64,000 nt of DNA, taken from NCBI GenBank assembly GCA_012838345.1, contig DUPK01000016.1, forward strand, positions 49,377 to 113,376, given 5' to 3'. This document shows positions 8,191 through 15,937 of this stretch, in pieces; within the stretch, counting starts at the first letter, position 1, and every line of letters starts with the position of its first letter. The notes under the pieces are model-generated. The model saw nothing but the letters and a program-made list of their open reading frames with translations, had not been told where the DNA came from and did not search any database. Source of the stretch: Clostridiales bacterium. GTDB lineage: Bacteria; Bacillota; Clostridia; Oscillospirales; Oscillospiraceae. Both the position numbers and the translations under genes were made by a program.

Positions 8191-9606
8191 ATGAGCGAGG
8201 AACTGCGTGCAAATCTTTCCGAGATTGCATACCTTCTTATCAGCAAAATATGGCTCATATTTCTTACCGCTGCGGTATTTGTAGCGGGAGTTTTCTTCTA
8301 CAGCGAGGCCACATACAGGCCCTATTATGTTGCCTCCACTTCTTTTGTCGTAAACGCTAAGCAAAACGGGAGCTATTCTGCAAACAGACCGACAGCAAAC
8401 GACATAATGCTCGCGCAGGAGCTTGTCGAAACGTATACACTGGTGCTTCGGAGCAATCTCGTGATGGACGCTGTAATCGAAAGGCTTGGTCTTAATATGG
8501 ACGCAGGAAGACTCGGCTCTTCTATAAGACTTAGCTCCGTTAAAGACACGCAGGTTTTATATCTGGAGGTAACAAACAGCAACAGGGAGCTTGCCATTGC
8601 TATTGCCGACACTATTACCGAAATCGCGCCGGAAGTAATGATGAAAACCGTTGAGATAGGCTCGATTAATGTCCTTGACAAGGCGCATTTGATTGGAGTA
8701 TCTCCCCGGGAGACCATCCCGAACTGCTCCGCTGCGGGGCTTATAGGGCTTATAGTATCGGTGCTTTATATTATTGCGGGAAAGGCACTGCATCCTAAAA
8801 TAATCTCCACGCTGACCATCGAGCTGAAGCTGAATCGGCGCTGTCTGTTTGAACTTGCGCAAGTAAAGCGGAGAGACAGGAAGACGAGCCTCCTGCTCAC
8901 TTCGAGATGCTCAGAAAGATATGCGGAATCGTATTTGAAGATGGGCATCTTTATCAAATCCGCTCTCGACTCAAACAGGGTAAAAAAACTGCTTGTCACA
9001 AGTGTGCTTGAAGGAGAGGGTAAGACAATGGTTGCAATTAACCTGGCTCTAGCACTCTCAAAGCTCGGCCACTCGGTGCTACTGATTGACGGCAATTTAA
9101 AGAAGCCGAGCCTAAAGCAGGTTTTTTCCGTGTCAAAGGATCAGACTGCCATCTTTGACCCCGATTCGGAAGAAGATACACAGGATAACTTCCTTGCCAG
9201 AATACAGCCTAACCTCTTCGTTATGCCCTATATCAAAAGCTCGGGCAGCAGGTTAAATTTTAATTCGGATAAGTTTACACTGCTGCTGGATGTTTATCAG
9301 CAGTATTTCGACTACATAGTTTTCGACTCAGCGCCCATCTCTCTGACTACGGACGCCATAAATCTTGCCGCAATTTCCGATGCTGTGCTCATGGTTATAA
9401 AACAAAACAACACAAGAGTAAGCGGCGCAATAAAGACCATAGCGGATCTGAATATGGTCGGTGCCGAGGTGATAGGCTGTGTGCTAAACGGGGTGAAGTA
9501 CAGGAAGGTCACTGCCCTTGCAAGAGAAGTTAGGCAGGCAGACGAAGGGCGGTTCTTCGGCAGCTTCAAAAGGATTCTGTCCGAAAAAGATGCTCAGGCT
9601 ACCTAG
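8191..9606 (+). CDS. Wzz-type chain-length protein fused to a BY-kinase-like ATPase
   Basis: A 471-aa protein of the CpsC-CpsD type in one chain. Residues 1-200 form a Wzz domain with membrane helices near 18-38 and 182-200. The rest is a ParA/BY-kinase-like ATPase with Walker A 'EGEGKT' (about 274-279), a Walker A'-like 'IDGNLKKP' (D300) and Walker B-like 'FDSAP' (D379). Two oddities: the usual second Asp of Walker A' is Asn, and the C-terminus lacks the tyrosine cluster that BY-kinases autophosphorylate. Such proteins control polysaccharide polymerisation and export. Its place inside a peptide-modification island and upstream of the polysaccharide locus links the two. Confidence 0.85.
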   Translation: MSEELRANLSEIAYLLISKIWLIFLTAAVFVAGVFFYSEATYRPYYVASTSFVVNAKQNGSYSANRPTANDIMLAQELVETYTLVLRSNLVMDAVIERLGLNMDAGRLGSSIRLSSVKDTQVLYLEVTNSNRELAIAIADTITEIAPEVMMKTVEIGSINVLDKAHLIGVSPRETIPNCSAAGLIGLIVSVLYIIAGKALHPKIISTLTIELKLNRRCLFELAQVKRRDRKTSLLLTSRCSERYAESYLKMGIFIKSALDSNRVKKLLVTSVLEGEGKTMVAINLALALSKLGHSVLLIDGNLKKPSLKQVFSVSKDQTAIFDPDSEEDTQDNFLARIQPNLFVMPYIKSSGSRLNFNSDKFTLLLDVYQQYFDYIVFDSAPISLTTDAINLAAISDAVLMVIKQNNTRVSGAIKTIADLNMVGAEVIGCVLNGVKYRKVTALAREVRQADEGRFFGSFKRILSEKDAQAT

Positions 9607-9618
9607 GGTTATTGCATA

Positions 9619-10476
9619 ATGAAAAGGCTAACAAGCATAATTATCTCCTGCGTACTCGCAGCGGCCATGTACGTCACCCTGGGCGGATTTCTCAGGAGAA
9701 TTCCGCCGGGAAATCACCGGCCGGGTGAAGAGCCGGCGGAAGAAGTAAGCGGCGAAACACACGACCGCCTTTTTGATTTTGCACCCGAAATCGAGGGCCT
9801 TGAAAGGGAGATAAGTATCGGGGATAGCCCGAGGCTAGTTTACAGGGTGAAAGACAAAAATCCTTACAAGCTTGAAGCGGGCTCATACGCGGGGGAGCTC
9901 CGTACGGGGGTCTATATAAACGAAAGGGAGGGCTTCGCAGTTGCGCTGATTCCCGAGGTTGCCGGTAAAATTCATGAAGAGTATGGCAAAAGTGAAAAAG
10001 GGCTGATTATTCCCCTTGAGATTATTCAGAACAGAGTCCTGCCCATATACATATTTTCAGTGACCCGAACTTCAAACGGTTTAGGCTGCCTGCTGATTGG
10101 CTTTGGCGGGTACATGGAGATCATTAATACGCTTCAAAGCACCGAGCAATTTGTGATTTCCTCAAACTCTATGGACATCCTGTTAAGCCGCGACGTGGAT
10201 ACTGTGAATCTGAGAGACTACAGGATACTGGTTCCGGTTCTGCCCGAGGAGGACGAGGCGGGCTGCCTCATTATCTATTACATATCGGAAGACTTTCTCT
10301 GTGAGCAAACAGACCTCTCCGCGGCCAGCTTTGGAGACTATTTTAATATTCAGGTTTCCTCGCCCCTTCTGATTTGCGGCCTTGAGCAGAACCTGACGGA
10401 GAAAAACCTGTTTGCGCTTAAGAACAGACTGGGAGAGGACGTCCCCGTCTTCATAACCGCGGTGTCAAATAATTAA
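9619..10476 (+). CDS. Unrecognised exported or membrane-anchored protein
   Basis: A 285-aa protein I do not recognise. It begins with a basic residue pair and a hydrophobic helix (about residues 5-24, 'IIISCVLAAAMYVTLGG'), without a clear lipobox, so it is probably anchored or secreted. A proline/glutamate-rich linker (about 28-45) precedes a predominantly beta-patterned region. There are no obvious catalytic motifs. It lies 12 bases after the Wzz/BY-kinase gene and 15 bases before the radical SAM gene, so it should be co-transcribed with both. A role at the cell surface with the Wzz-like protein is conceivable but unproved. Confidence 0.7.
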   Translation: MKRLTSIIISCVLAAAMYVTLGGFLRRIPPGNHRPGEEPAEEVSGETHDRLFDFAPEIEGLEREISIGDSPRLVYRVKDKNPYKLEAGSYAGELRTGVYINEREGFAVALIPEVAGKIHEEYGKSEKGLIIPLEIIQNRVLPIYIFSVTRTSNGLGCLLIGFGGYMEIINTLQSTEQFVISSNSMDILLSRDVDTVNLRDYRILVPVLPEEDEAGCLIIYYISEDFLCEQTDLSAASFGDYFNIQVSSPLLICGLEQNLTEKNLFALKNRLGEDVPVFITAVSNN

Positions 10477-10491
10477 ATTTAAGGGATAGAA

Positions 10492-11562
10492 ATGGAAAAC
10501 AAGAGCTTACACCAGTTTCTCGAGGAGCTGCAGATAAAGGCAGCCAGGCTGTCGATACCGATTTACGGCGGTTTTGAGCTCACCTCAAGGTGCAATCTGG
10601 AGTGCAGGATGTGCTATGTAAAAGGGAAGTGTCCTCAGCGGGAGCTTCAAAAGCAGGAGCTGAGCGCAGACGAGTGGATAAAAATTGCCAGCTCCGCCGC
10701 CCGTAACGGGGCCCTCGCGGTATTTCTGACCGGTGGCGAGCCCCTTATCCGAGAGGATTTTAAGGAAATCTATGAAGCCATGTGCAGGCTGGGCCTGCGG
10801 ATAACGCTTTTTACCAACGCGACCCTGATTACGGAAGAGCTTGTCAGGTGGCTTGCGGAAACACCGCCATCGATAGTTGACGTGTCGCTCTATGGGATGT
10901 CGGAGGACACATATTATGACCTGTGCGGCTGGGGAGAGGCTTACGGAAGGACGATTAACGGCATTGAGCTGCTGCTAAAGCACGGAATAACGACGAGGCT
11001 AAAAACTACGATTGTAAAAGCAAACCTGAAGGAATTTCCGGCGATAAGGGACTACGCAAAATCCTTAAATCTGGAGTTTACCGGCACTACCCTGGTGCAC
11101 GGGAACCTCACGGAAGGCATTAGTTACATAGAGAATCTAAGAATTTCGCCCGAGCAGTTTTACGAGCTGTGTATTGAAACCAGGGACGATTACGTAAACG
11201 ACAAAGCTGTGATAAAAGAACTAAGCGAAAGGCAAAAAGGAGCGCCCCTGATGAGCTGCTCCGCGGCTAGAACCAGCTTTTTTGTAAACTGGAAGGGGCA
11301 TCTCACCCCTTGCCCACTGCTTGAAAAGCCATTCACCGAGCCGCTTAAAACCGGGTATGAAGCGGCGTGGAACGAGCTTCGGAGGTTAATCGCCGGAATC
11401 CCCGAAGCTGACAAGTGCGTTAACTGCGAAAACAGAGGCTTTTGCGCCGTTTGTCCCGCAAAGCTGTATTTGGAGACGGGCAGATTTGATTTACACTCCG
11501 AGTACCTGTGCAAAATTGCCGAGGTAAAAAGGCTGTTCGCAAACAGCGTGTGCAATATGTAA
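10492..11562 (+). CDS. Radical SAM/SPASM peptide-modifying enzyme
   Basis: A 356-aa protein with the radical SAM motif C34-x3-C38-x2-C41 in 'SRCNLECRMC' and the 'LTGGEPL' motif. The C-terminal SPASM region supplies cysteines for auxiliary iron-sulfur clusters: C256, C274, the group C309-x2-C312-x5-C318-x2-C321, and a last one in 'EYLCK'. This architecture is typical of RiPP maturases that install thioether or C-C crosslinks, and of some anaerobic sulfatase-maturating enzymes. There is no N-terminal recognition domain, matching the separate PqqD gene at 7899. The candidate precursor starts 75 bp after its stop codon. The chemistry (thioether, C-C or other) cannot be decided from sequence. Confidence 0.88.
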   Translation: MENKSLHQFLEELQIKAARLSIPIYGGFELTSRCNLECRMCYVKGKCPQRELQKQELSADEWIKIASSAARNGALAVFLTGGEPLIREDFKEIYEAMCRLGLRITLFTNATLITEELVRWLAETPPSIVDVSLYGMSEDTYYDLCGWGEAYGRTINGIELLLKHGITTRLKTTIVKANLKEFPAIRDYAKSLNLEFTGTTLVHGNLTEGISYIENLRISPEQFYELCIETRDDYVNDKAVIKELSERQKGAPLMSCSAARTSFFVNWKGHLTPCPLLEKPFTEPLKTGYEAAWNELRRLIAGIPEADKCVNCENRGFCAVCPAKLYLETGRFDLHSEYLCKIAEVKRLFANSVCNM

Positions 11563-11637
11563 ACCGCAATCCCCGGCGCGACCGCCGTTAATTGCTATTA
11601 GCGATAGTTTGGTAAATCTGGAAATGGAGGAAAGGTT

Positions 11638-11820
11638 ATGAAAAAGGTCTATTCAAAACCCGCTTTTACGTTTTTTGAGCTTCGCCCCGAGGAAAGGCTC
11701 GCCTCATGCCAGTACTACGAAGGTCTTCATCACATGGCCGGCTGCAACCAAAGAATTTTTATAGATTACGGCCCCTGGAAGTCGTTTTGCTACGATGGGA
11801 GCACGACTTCCTCAAGCTGA
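11638..11820 (+). CDS. Candidate RiPP precursor peptide
   Basis: A 60-codon gene with a very strong GGAGGAAAGG before its ATG. The N-terminus is basic (MKKVYSKPAF) and contains Y5-x-x-P8-x-F10. This matches the YxxPx(L/F) leader pattern that recognition domains bind in lasso and related precursors. Residues after about 22 would form the core, with C24, C36 and C51, several Tyr and Trp residues, and the C-terminal run GSTTSSS. It sits between the radical SAM/SPASM gene and an HPr-kinase-like gene. The cysteines suit radical SAM crosslinking; the serine tail suits a kinase. Direct database similarity could not be tested, so the role is inferred from size, signal, leader motif and neighbours. 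Confidence 0.75.
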   Translation: MKKVYSKPAFTFFELRPEERLASCQYYEGLHHMAGCNQRIFIDYGPWKSFCYDGSTTSSS

Positions 11821-11886
11821 GCGCCCCAGCGCTTACAGTGTTCCCGGTTTGCGGGGGCACGGATTATCAGTTTGTCGAGGCTGCTT

Positions 11887-12732
11887 ATGAAAGTTTACGA
11901 GTATTTGGTGTCCGAGATTTATTTTAAGGTTTTGAGCGAATCGGACGAACTTGCCGGCGAGAGCAAATTTAGGCTCAATAGTGCCCCTCCAAATTCAGGC
12001 GGTGTCATGCTTAAGCTAAAGTGCCGCGGGGGAGGGGCTTTACCACAAGGCGCGGAACTGATTGCCATACTCCACCAGAATTATGGAGAGGGTTACAGAA
12101 TACTTTTCGTCGACAGGGAGCAAAACATTGTACATCAGATAGAGGCAAGCCGCGATTTAAAGCGTTTTGAAACTTCCGTTCCGGAAAATCAAAGACACGC
12201 CTTTGAAAATAATATAGGCGAGGTTGCTTTCAGAACCGCCATACTCTCGTATGGTGGGGTCGTCGTGCACTCAGCCGGCGTCGACTGCGAGGGGAGCGGT
12301 ATTCTCTTCTGCGGCCCTTCCGGCATGGGCAAGAGCACGCAGGCCGGCCTGTGGAAGCAGCACAAAAACGCAAGGATACTGAACGCCGACCGCACGGCGC
12401 TGCGGGTGATTGACGGCTCCGTGTATGTTTTCGGCACACCCTGGAGCGGCTCGTCAAAGGAAAATTTAAACTCAAAGGCGGCCCTAAAAGGGATATTTTT
12501 TTTGCAGCAGGCGAAGGAGAACTCGCTCAGTCTCTTAAAACCCTCGGAAGCGGTAAAATTCATGCTTCCGCGCTGCTTTCTGCCCTTCGGCTGCGAAGAG
12601 CTGATGGATTTGGCGCTAGATAATATTGAGCAAATCCTGGGTAAGGTGCCCTCGTTTTTACTCAGGTGTTTGCCCGATTATGAAGCTGTGGAGATGGTAA
12701 GCAATTGTCTGGGAGTACAAGACCCTGTATAG
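11887..12732 (+). CDS. HPr-kinase-like peptide/serine kinase
   Basis: A 281-aa protein with the C-terminal HPr kinase fold: P-loop 'GPSGMGKST' (residues 143-151), then 'LNADRTALR' and 'GTPWSGS', as in HPrK-like proteins of RiPP clusters rather than the true HPr regulator. Related kinases in Firmicutes lasso peptide clusters phosphorylate the C-terminal serine of the precursor. The candidate precursor 66 bp upstream ends in several Ser/Thr residues, which makes it the natural substrate here. The ATG at 11887 has GAGG six bases upstream; a TTG five codons earlier is less likely. The N-terminal 110 residues are less conserved. Confidence 0.82.
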   Translation: MKVYEYLVSEIYFKVLSESDELAGESKFRLNSAPPNSGGVMLKLKCRGGGALPQGAELIAILHQNYGEGYRILFVDREQNIVHQIEASRDLKRFETSVPENQRHAFENNIGEVAFRTAILSYGGVVVHSAGVDCEGSGILFCGPSGMGKSTQAGLWKQHKNARILNADRTALRVIDGSVYVFGTPWSGSSKENLNSKAALKGIFFLQQAKENSLSLLKPSEAVKFMLPRCFLPFGCEELMDLALDNIEQILGKVPSFLLRCLPDYEAVEMVSNCLGVQDPV

Positions 12733-12740
12733 CCTGCAAG

Positions 12741-13208
12741 ATGGAAGGCATTTCTACAATATTAACCGAACTGCTTTCAATGGGCAGCGCGGTCACAATG
12801 GCTGTGACCGGCGGTAGCATGTACCCGTTTCTGAGGGACTCAAGGGATCGCGTGACGCTTGAAGTTTTCAGCGGCAGGCTGAAAACAGGAGATATTGCGC
12901 TGGCTTTAAGGCCCGACGGCAGCTATGTGCTGCACAGGGTTGTGAGGCTGGATGACGCAGGCTTTACCATACTCGGGGACGCCCAGACACTGGAGGAAGG
13001 GCCCCTGCCCTTAGAGAGCATTGTCGCCGTTGTGTCGGCTGTGAGCAGGGACGGCAGGGAGATCAGCACGGAGAGCTTCCTCTGGAAGGGCGCGTCTTAT
13101 CTGTGGCTGCGCCTTAAGCCCCTGCGCTTTATTTTGCTTAGGGCGATACGAAGGTTGGACGGATTTGGGAGAAAACGCTATGAAAGCCATAATTTTGCGG
13201 GTTTTTAA
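12741..13208 (+). CDS. S24/S26 signal-peptidase-like protease
   Basis: A 155-aa protein with the motif 'GGSMYPFL' carrying the nucleophile S26 and 'GDIALAL..GSYVLHRVV' carrying H65, the Ser/His arrangement of Sec11/archaeal-type signal peptidases. No Lys takes the place of the general base. A hydrophobic stretch near the C-terminus may associate it with the membrane. In this island it is the only protease, and the ABC exporter has no C39 peptidase domain, so it is a good candidate for leader removal. ATG at 12741 follows the kinase stop by eight bases; an upstream TTG (12705) overlaps the kinase gene. Its 3' end overlaps the ABC gene. Confidence 0.8.
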   Translation: MEGISTILTELLSMGSAVTMAVTGGSMYPFLRDSRDRVTLEVFSGRLKTGDIALALRPDGSYVLHRVVRLDDAGFTILGDAQTLEEGPLPLESIVAVVSAVSRDGREISTESFLWKGASYLWLRLKPLRFILLRAIRRLDGFGRKRYESHNFAGF

Positions 13209-14892
13209 AAAGAAAAAGAGCCTTGTCTGGCTGCTGCGTGAGTGCGGGAAGATAAGGCTTCAGCTTATTTTGCTTGTATTGCTCAGCATTGCCGCTACAC
13301 TGTGCGGGGTAGTGCTAGTCGTCTCGTCAAAAGCGGTGATTGATACCGCTATCTCCGAGGAGAGCGGCGGCTTATTAATGAAATGCCTTACCATGGCCGC
13401 GATAATCGTCCTGAACCTCTCGCTCCAGGCCCTCACGAACATGCTGAGCACCAGGACAACCATCAGGTTTGAGGCCCAACTCAAGGAAACGCTGTTTGAA
13501 AAAGTCCTGCGGAAGGAGTGGCTGAGCGCTACAAGGTTTCACAGCGGGGATTTGATGACGAGGTTTACAAGTGACATCAGCATTGTGGCCGGCGGCGTTA
13601 CAGGGATTATACCGGCCGTTTTCTCGCTTTTTACCCAGCTTGTGGCGGCCTTCTGTGTGCTCTTTGTCCTCGACTCCACCTTTGCCTTCATTGCCCTCGC
13701 CCTTGGACCGACGGTCGTCCTTTTCGGCAGATACTACAGCAAAAAGAGCAAGCGCTTTCACATCATGTGCCAGGAGACCGACGCTGTCGCCCGCTCATAT
13801 TTGCAGGAGTCGTTCCAAAGCCTGGTTCTGATAAAGGCCTTTTCCACGGAGAAGAAGGTATCCGAGGGCTTCAGAAACGCGCTTAACAACAATATAGGGG
13901 TGCAGATTAGAAGGAACACCTTCAGCGTTATGGCGGGTACGGGCTTGTCTCTGGGCTACTGGCTCGGATACCTCTTCGCAATCGGCTGGGGCGCCTACCG
14001 CCTGTCGATGGGCTATATCGGCTTTGGTTCCCTAACCGCCTTCATACAGCTCATAGGGCAGGTGCAGATGCCCTTTACGGGTCTTGCGAAGACTATTCCC
14101 AGGATATTCTCGGTTTTAGCGTCCTCGGAGAGGCTGATTGAGCTTGAAAACCTCCCCGACGAGGCGCCAGGCATAAGCGGCGCGCAGACGATTGAGGTGG
14201 AAAAGCTCGTAATTGAGGGCGTTTTCTTTTCCTATGATGACGAAAATGTTTTACGCGGCGTAAGCGTCGAGTTTAACAAAGGGGAGTTTGTCGTGCTCGC
14301 CGGCCCCTCCGGTGAGGGGAAGACAACCCTGCTCAGAATGCTGCTGGGGCTGATTGCACCGAAATCCGGCGGTGTTTACCTCGTCGGCAAAAACGGCGAG
14401 AGGATAAACATAGGCTCGGACACGAGGAAGTACTTTACGTACGTTCCGCAGGGAAACCTCATTATATCGGGTACGATTGAGGAGAATATCAGGTACGGCA
14501 ACCCCGAAGCAAGCCACGCGGAGATGGTCGAGTGCGCCAAGGCAGCCTGCATTTATGACTTTACAATGGAACTTCCGCAGCAGTTCAGCACGCCCGTCGG
14601 AGAGCGGGGGCTTGGGCTTTCGGAAGGCCAGGCGCAGAGAATCGCGATAGCCAGAGCCCTTCTGAACCGGGCCCCGATAGTCCTGCTCGACGAGGCCACA
14701 TCCGCGCTTGACCCCGCTTTGGAGAAGAATATCCTTGAAAATCTAAAGGAGTACGCCAAAGACAGGATTCTGATTTTTGTCTCGCACAGAAGGTCGATAG
14801 ACAAAATCTGCAAGAGGGCAATAATACTCGAAAACGGGGCTTTCAGGGAAAACTGTACCCGAATAACAGTATCCGGTCTCAGCGCAGGGTAA
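13180..14892 (+). CDS. ABC exporter (membrane and ATPase domains in one chain)
   Basis: A 570-aa exporter: six transmembrane helices in about residues 15-315 and a nucleotide-binding domain with Walker A 'GPSGEGKT' (from 375), signature 'GLSEGQAQR' (about 479-487), Walker B 'IVLLDEATSALD' and the H-loop 'FVSHRR'. The signature has LSEGQ instead of LSGGQ, which is tolerated in peptide exporters. It should work as a homodimer and probably exports the matured peptide. GGGAG lies eight bases before the ATG at 13180, which overlaps the protease gene by 29 bases. No N-terminal C39 peptidase is present. Confidence 0.9.
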   Translation: MKAIILRVFKKKKSLVWLLRECGKIRLQLILLVLLSIAATLCGVVLVVSSKAVIDTAISEESGGLLMKCLTMAAIIVLNLSLQALTNMLSTRTTIRFEAQLKETLFEKVLRKEWLSATRFHSGDLMTRFTSDISIVAGGVTGIIPAVFSLFTQLVAAFCVLFVLDSTFAFIALALGPTVVLFGRYYSKKSKRFHIMCQETDAVARSYLQESFQSLVLIKAFSTEKKVSEGFRNALNNNIGVQIRRNTFSVMAGTGLSLGYWLGYLFAIGWGAYRLSMGYIGFGSLTAFIQLIGQVQMPFTGLAKTIPRIFSVLASSERLIELENLPDEAPGISGAQTIEVEKLVIEGVFFSYDDENVLRGVSVEFNKGEFVVLAGPSGEGKTTLLRMLLGLIAPKSGGVYLVGKNGERINIGSDTRKYFTYVPQGNLIISGTIEENIRYGNPEASHAEMVECAKAACIYDFTMELPQQFSTPVGERGLGLSEGQAQRIAIARALLNRAPIVLLDEATSALDPALEKNILENLKEYAKDRILIFVSHRRSIDKICKRAIILENGAFRENCTRITVSGLSAG

Positions 14893-14985
14893 GAGTTAAG
14901 CTGCCGCAGAGAGTACAAAAAGTTGGACTGGATTCGCCCCCTGCCTCAACGTGTTCTCCGTTGTTCCAGAAACTAAGGCAATATG

Positions 14986-15042
14986 AAGCGTCCGGAGCGT
15001 CTGCCGCGGACGCTTACCTTTGTTGCAAGCTTCGCTTTTTAA
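14986..15042 (+). terminator. Possible terminator or attenuator after the ABC exporter
   Basis: A 9-bp perfect stem (AAGCGTCCG 14986-14994, CGGACGCTT 15007-15015) is followed about 15 bases on by a small AAGC/GCTT hairpin that ends in TTTTT. The structure is credible but neither hairpin has an ideal T run directly attached. Confidence 0.4.
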
Positions 15043-15107
15043 AGACTTAAAACTAATATGCGCAATACTCTTGATGCTGTCCACGAAAGAGAATGAGGTG
15101 AAGAAGC

Positions 15108-15656
15108 ATGCGCAGCCAAACAAATATAGACGAGAAAGTATTGAAAAAAGTGTACGAGGACCCGATGGGCAAAGTCGCTCTGTACGAATATACTCCCACA
15201 CTTTTTGCTCCTCTCTATTGCAATTTTGAGCCATTGAAAATTGAAAGGAGATTAAGACTGCTGGGCGAATACTTAAGAAAGGGCCGCTACAAGGTCTACT
15301 ATCTTTCTGTCGATGGAGTCCTTGTAGGCTACAATATCTTGGCCCCGGGAGGAAGGAGACTTTCGTTCTCAACTTCGAGAGACATCGTTTCCGGACCGGA
15401 TTTTATTGACCCAGACCACAGGAACAAGGGCTACTTCAAGTTGCTAAAGCCCCTATGCTATTTGTACTGTGCTTATGACTATGAGTATGTATATAACTGG
15501 GTGGCTAAGACAAATATCCCATCCATAAAGGCACAAGAGAGGATGGGGTTTGAAATAGTCGGCGAAGTTAATACTGTGGGGCTGAGACGAAAGCTGGTTC
15601 CTGCGAAAAACGGAACATGTATCGTCTACCGGCTTCCCAGTTTGAAAAAGACCTGA
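15108..15656 (+). CDS. GNAT-family N-acetyltransferase
   Basis: A 182-aa protein with the GNAT acetyl-CoA loop signature 'DPDHRNKGYFKLL' (about residues 104-116) and the terminal 'NIPSIKAQERMGF' helix typical of the family. It should transfer an acyl group from CoA to an amine. GAGGTGAAG lies just before the ATG. It sits between the peptide island and the polysaccharide locus, separated from both by more than 200 bp, so it may act on either the peptide or an amino sugar. Similar small GNATs occur in polysaccharide clusters. The substrate is not predictable. Confidence 0.78.
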   Translation: MRSQTNIDEKVLKKVYEDPMGKVALYEYTPTLFAPLYCNFEPLKIERRLRLLGEYLRKGRYKVYYLSVDGVLVGYNILAPGGRRLSFSTSRDIVSGPDFIDPDHRNKGYFKLLKPLCYLYCAYDYEYVYNWVAKTNIPSIKAQERMGFEIVGEVNTVGLRRKLVPAKNGTCIVYRLPSLKKT

Positions 15657-15792
15657 GAGAATGAATAAAACCCCGGAGCAAAAGGAAAGGACGCTGTCCA
15701 TGTACTCCCGTAAAGAGGGAGTGAAAGCTGTGCAGCTTATGTTTATTTTTAAAAAATTTATTTTTTTACCCAAAAACCGACGAAAATTTCCA

Positions 15793-15867
15793 TATAATGT
15801 AAGTTAATATTGAAGCGCTAATATTCGTGCGCTACAGAGTTCTCCAAAATTTGCAAAAAGCACGAAT
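15793..15867 (+). promoter_or_regulatory. Leader with -10 element and inverted repeat before the polysaccharide operon
   Basis: A TATAAT (15793-15798) is followed by a perfect inverted repeat, ATTCGTGC (15823-15830) and GCACGAAT (15860-15867), with a 29-base loop. A good -35 is not evident. The repeat lies in the probable 5' leader, 70 bp before the sugar transferase, and could act in attenuation or antitermination of this long operon. Confidence 0.4.
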
Positions 15868-15937
15868 TTGCGCGCATAATTTTTCTCTGCACCGGCAAAA
15901 GGTCACCCGCGCAAAGTCTTAGCTGCAGGAGCCGTTT

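Noticed and set aside
6695..14892. Lasso peptide cluster
   Set aside because: The leader motif, the PqqD protein, the HPr-kinase-like protein and the nucleotidyltransferase fit, but no asparagine synthetase-like cyclase and no transglutaminase-fold protease are present, and the peptide has a radical SAM neighbour instead.
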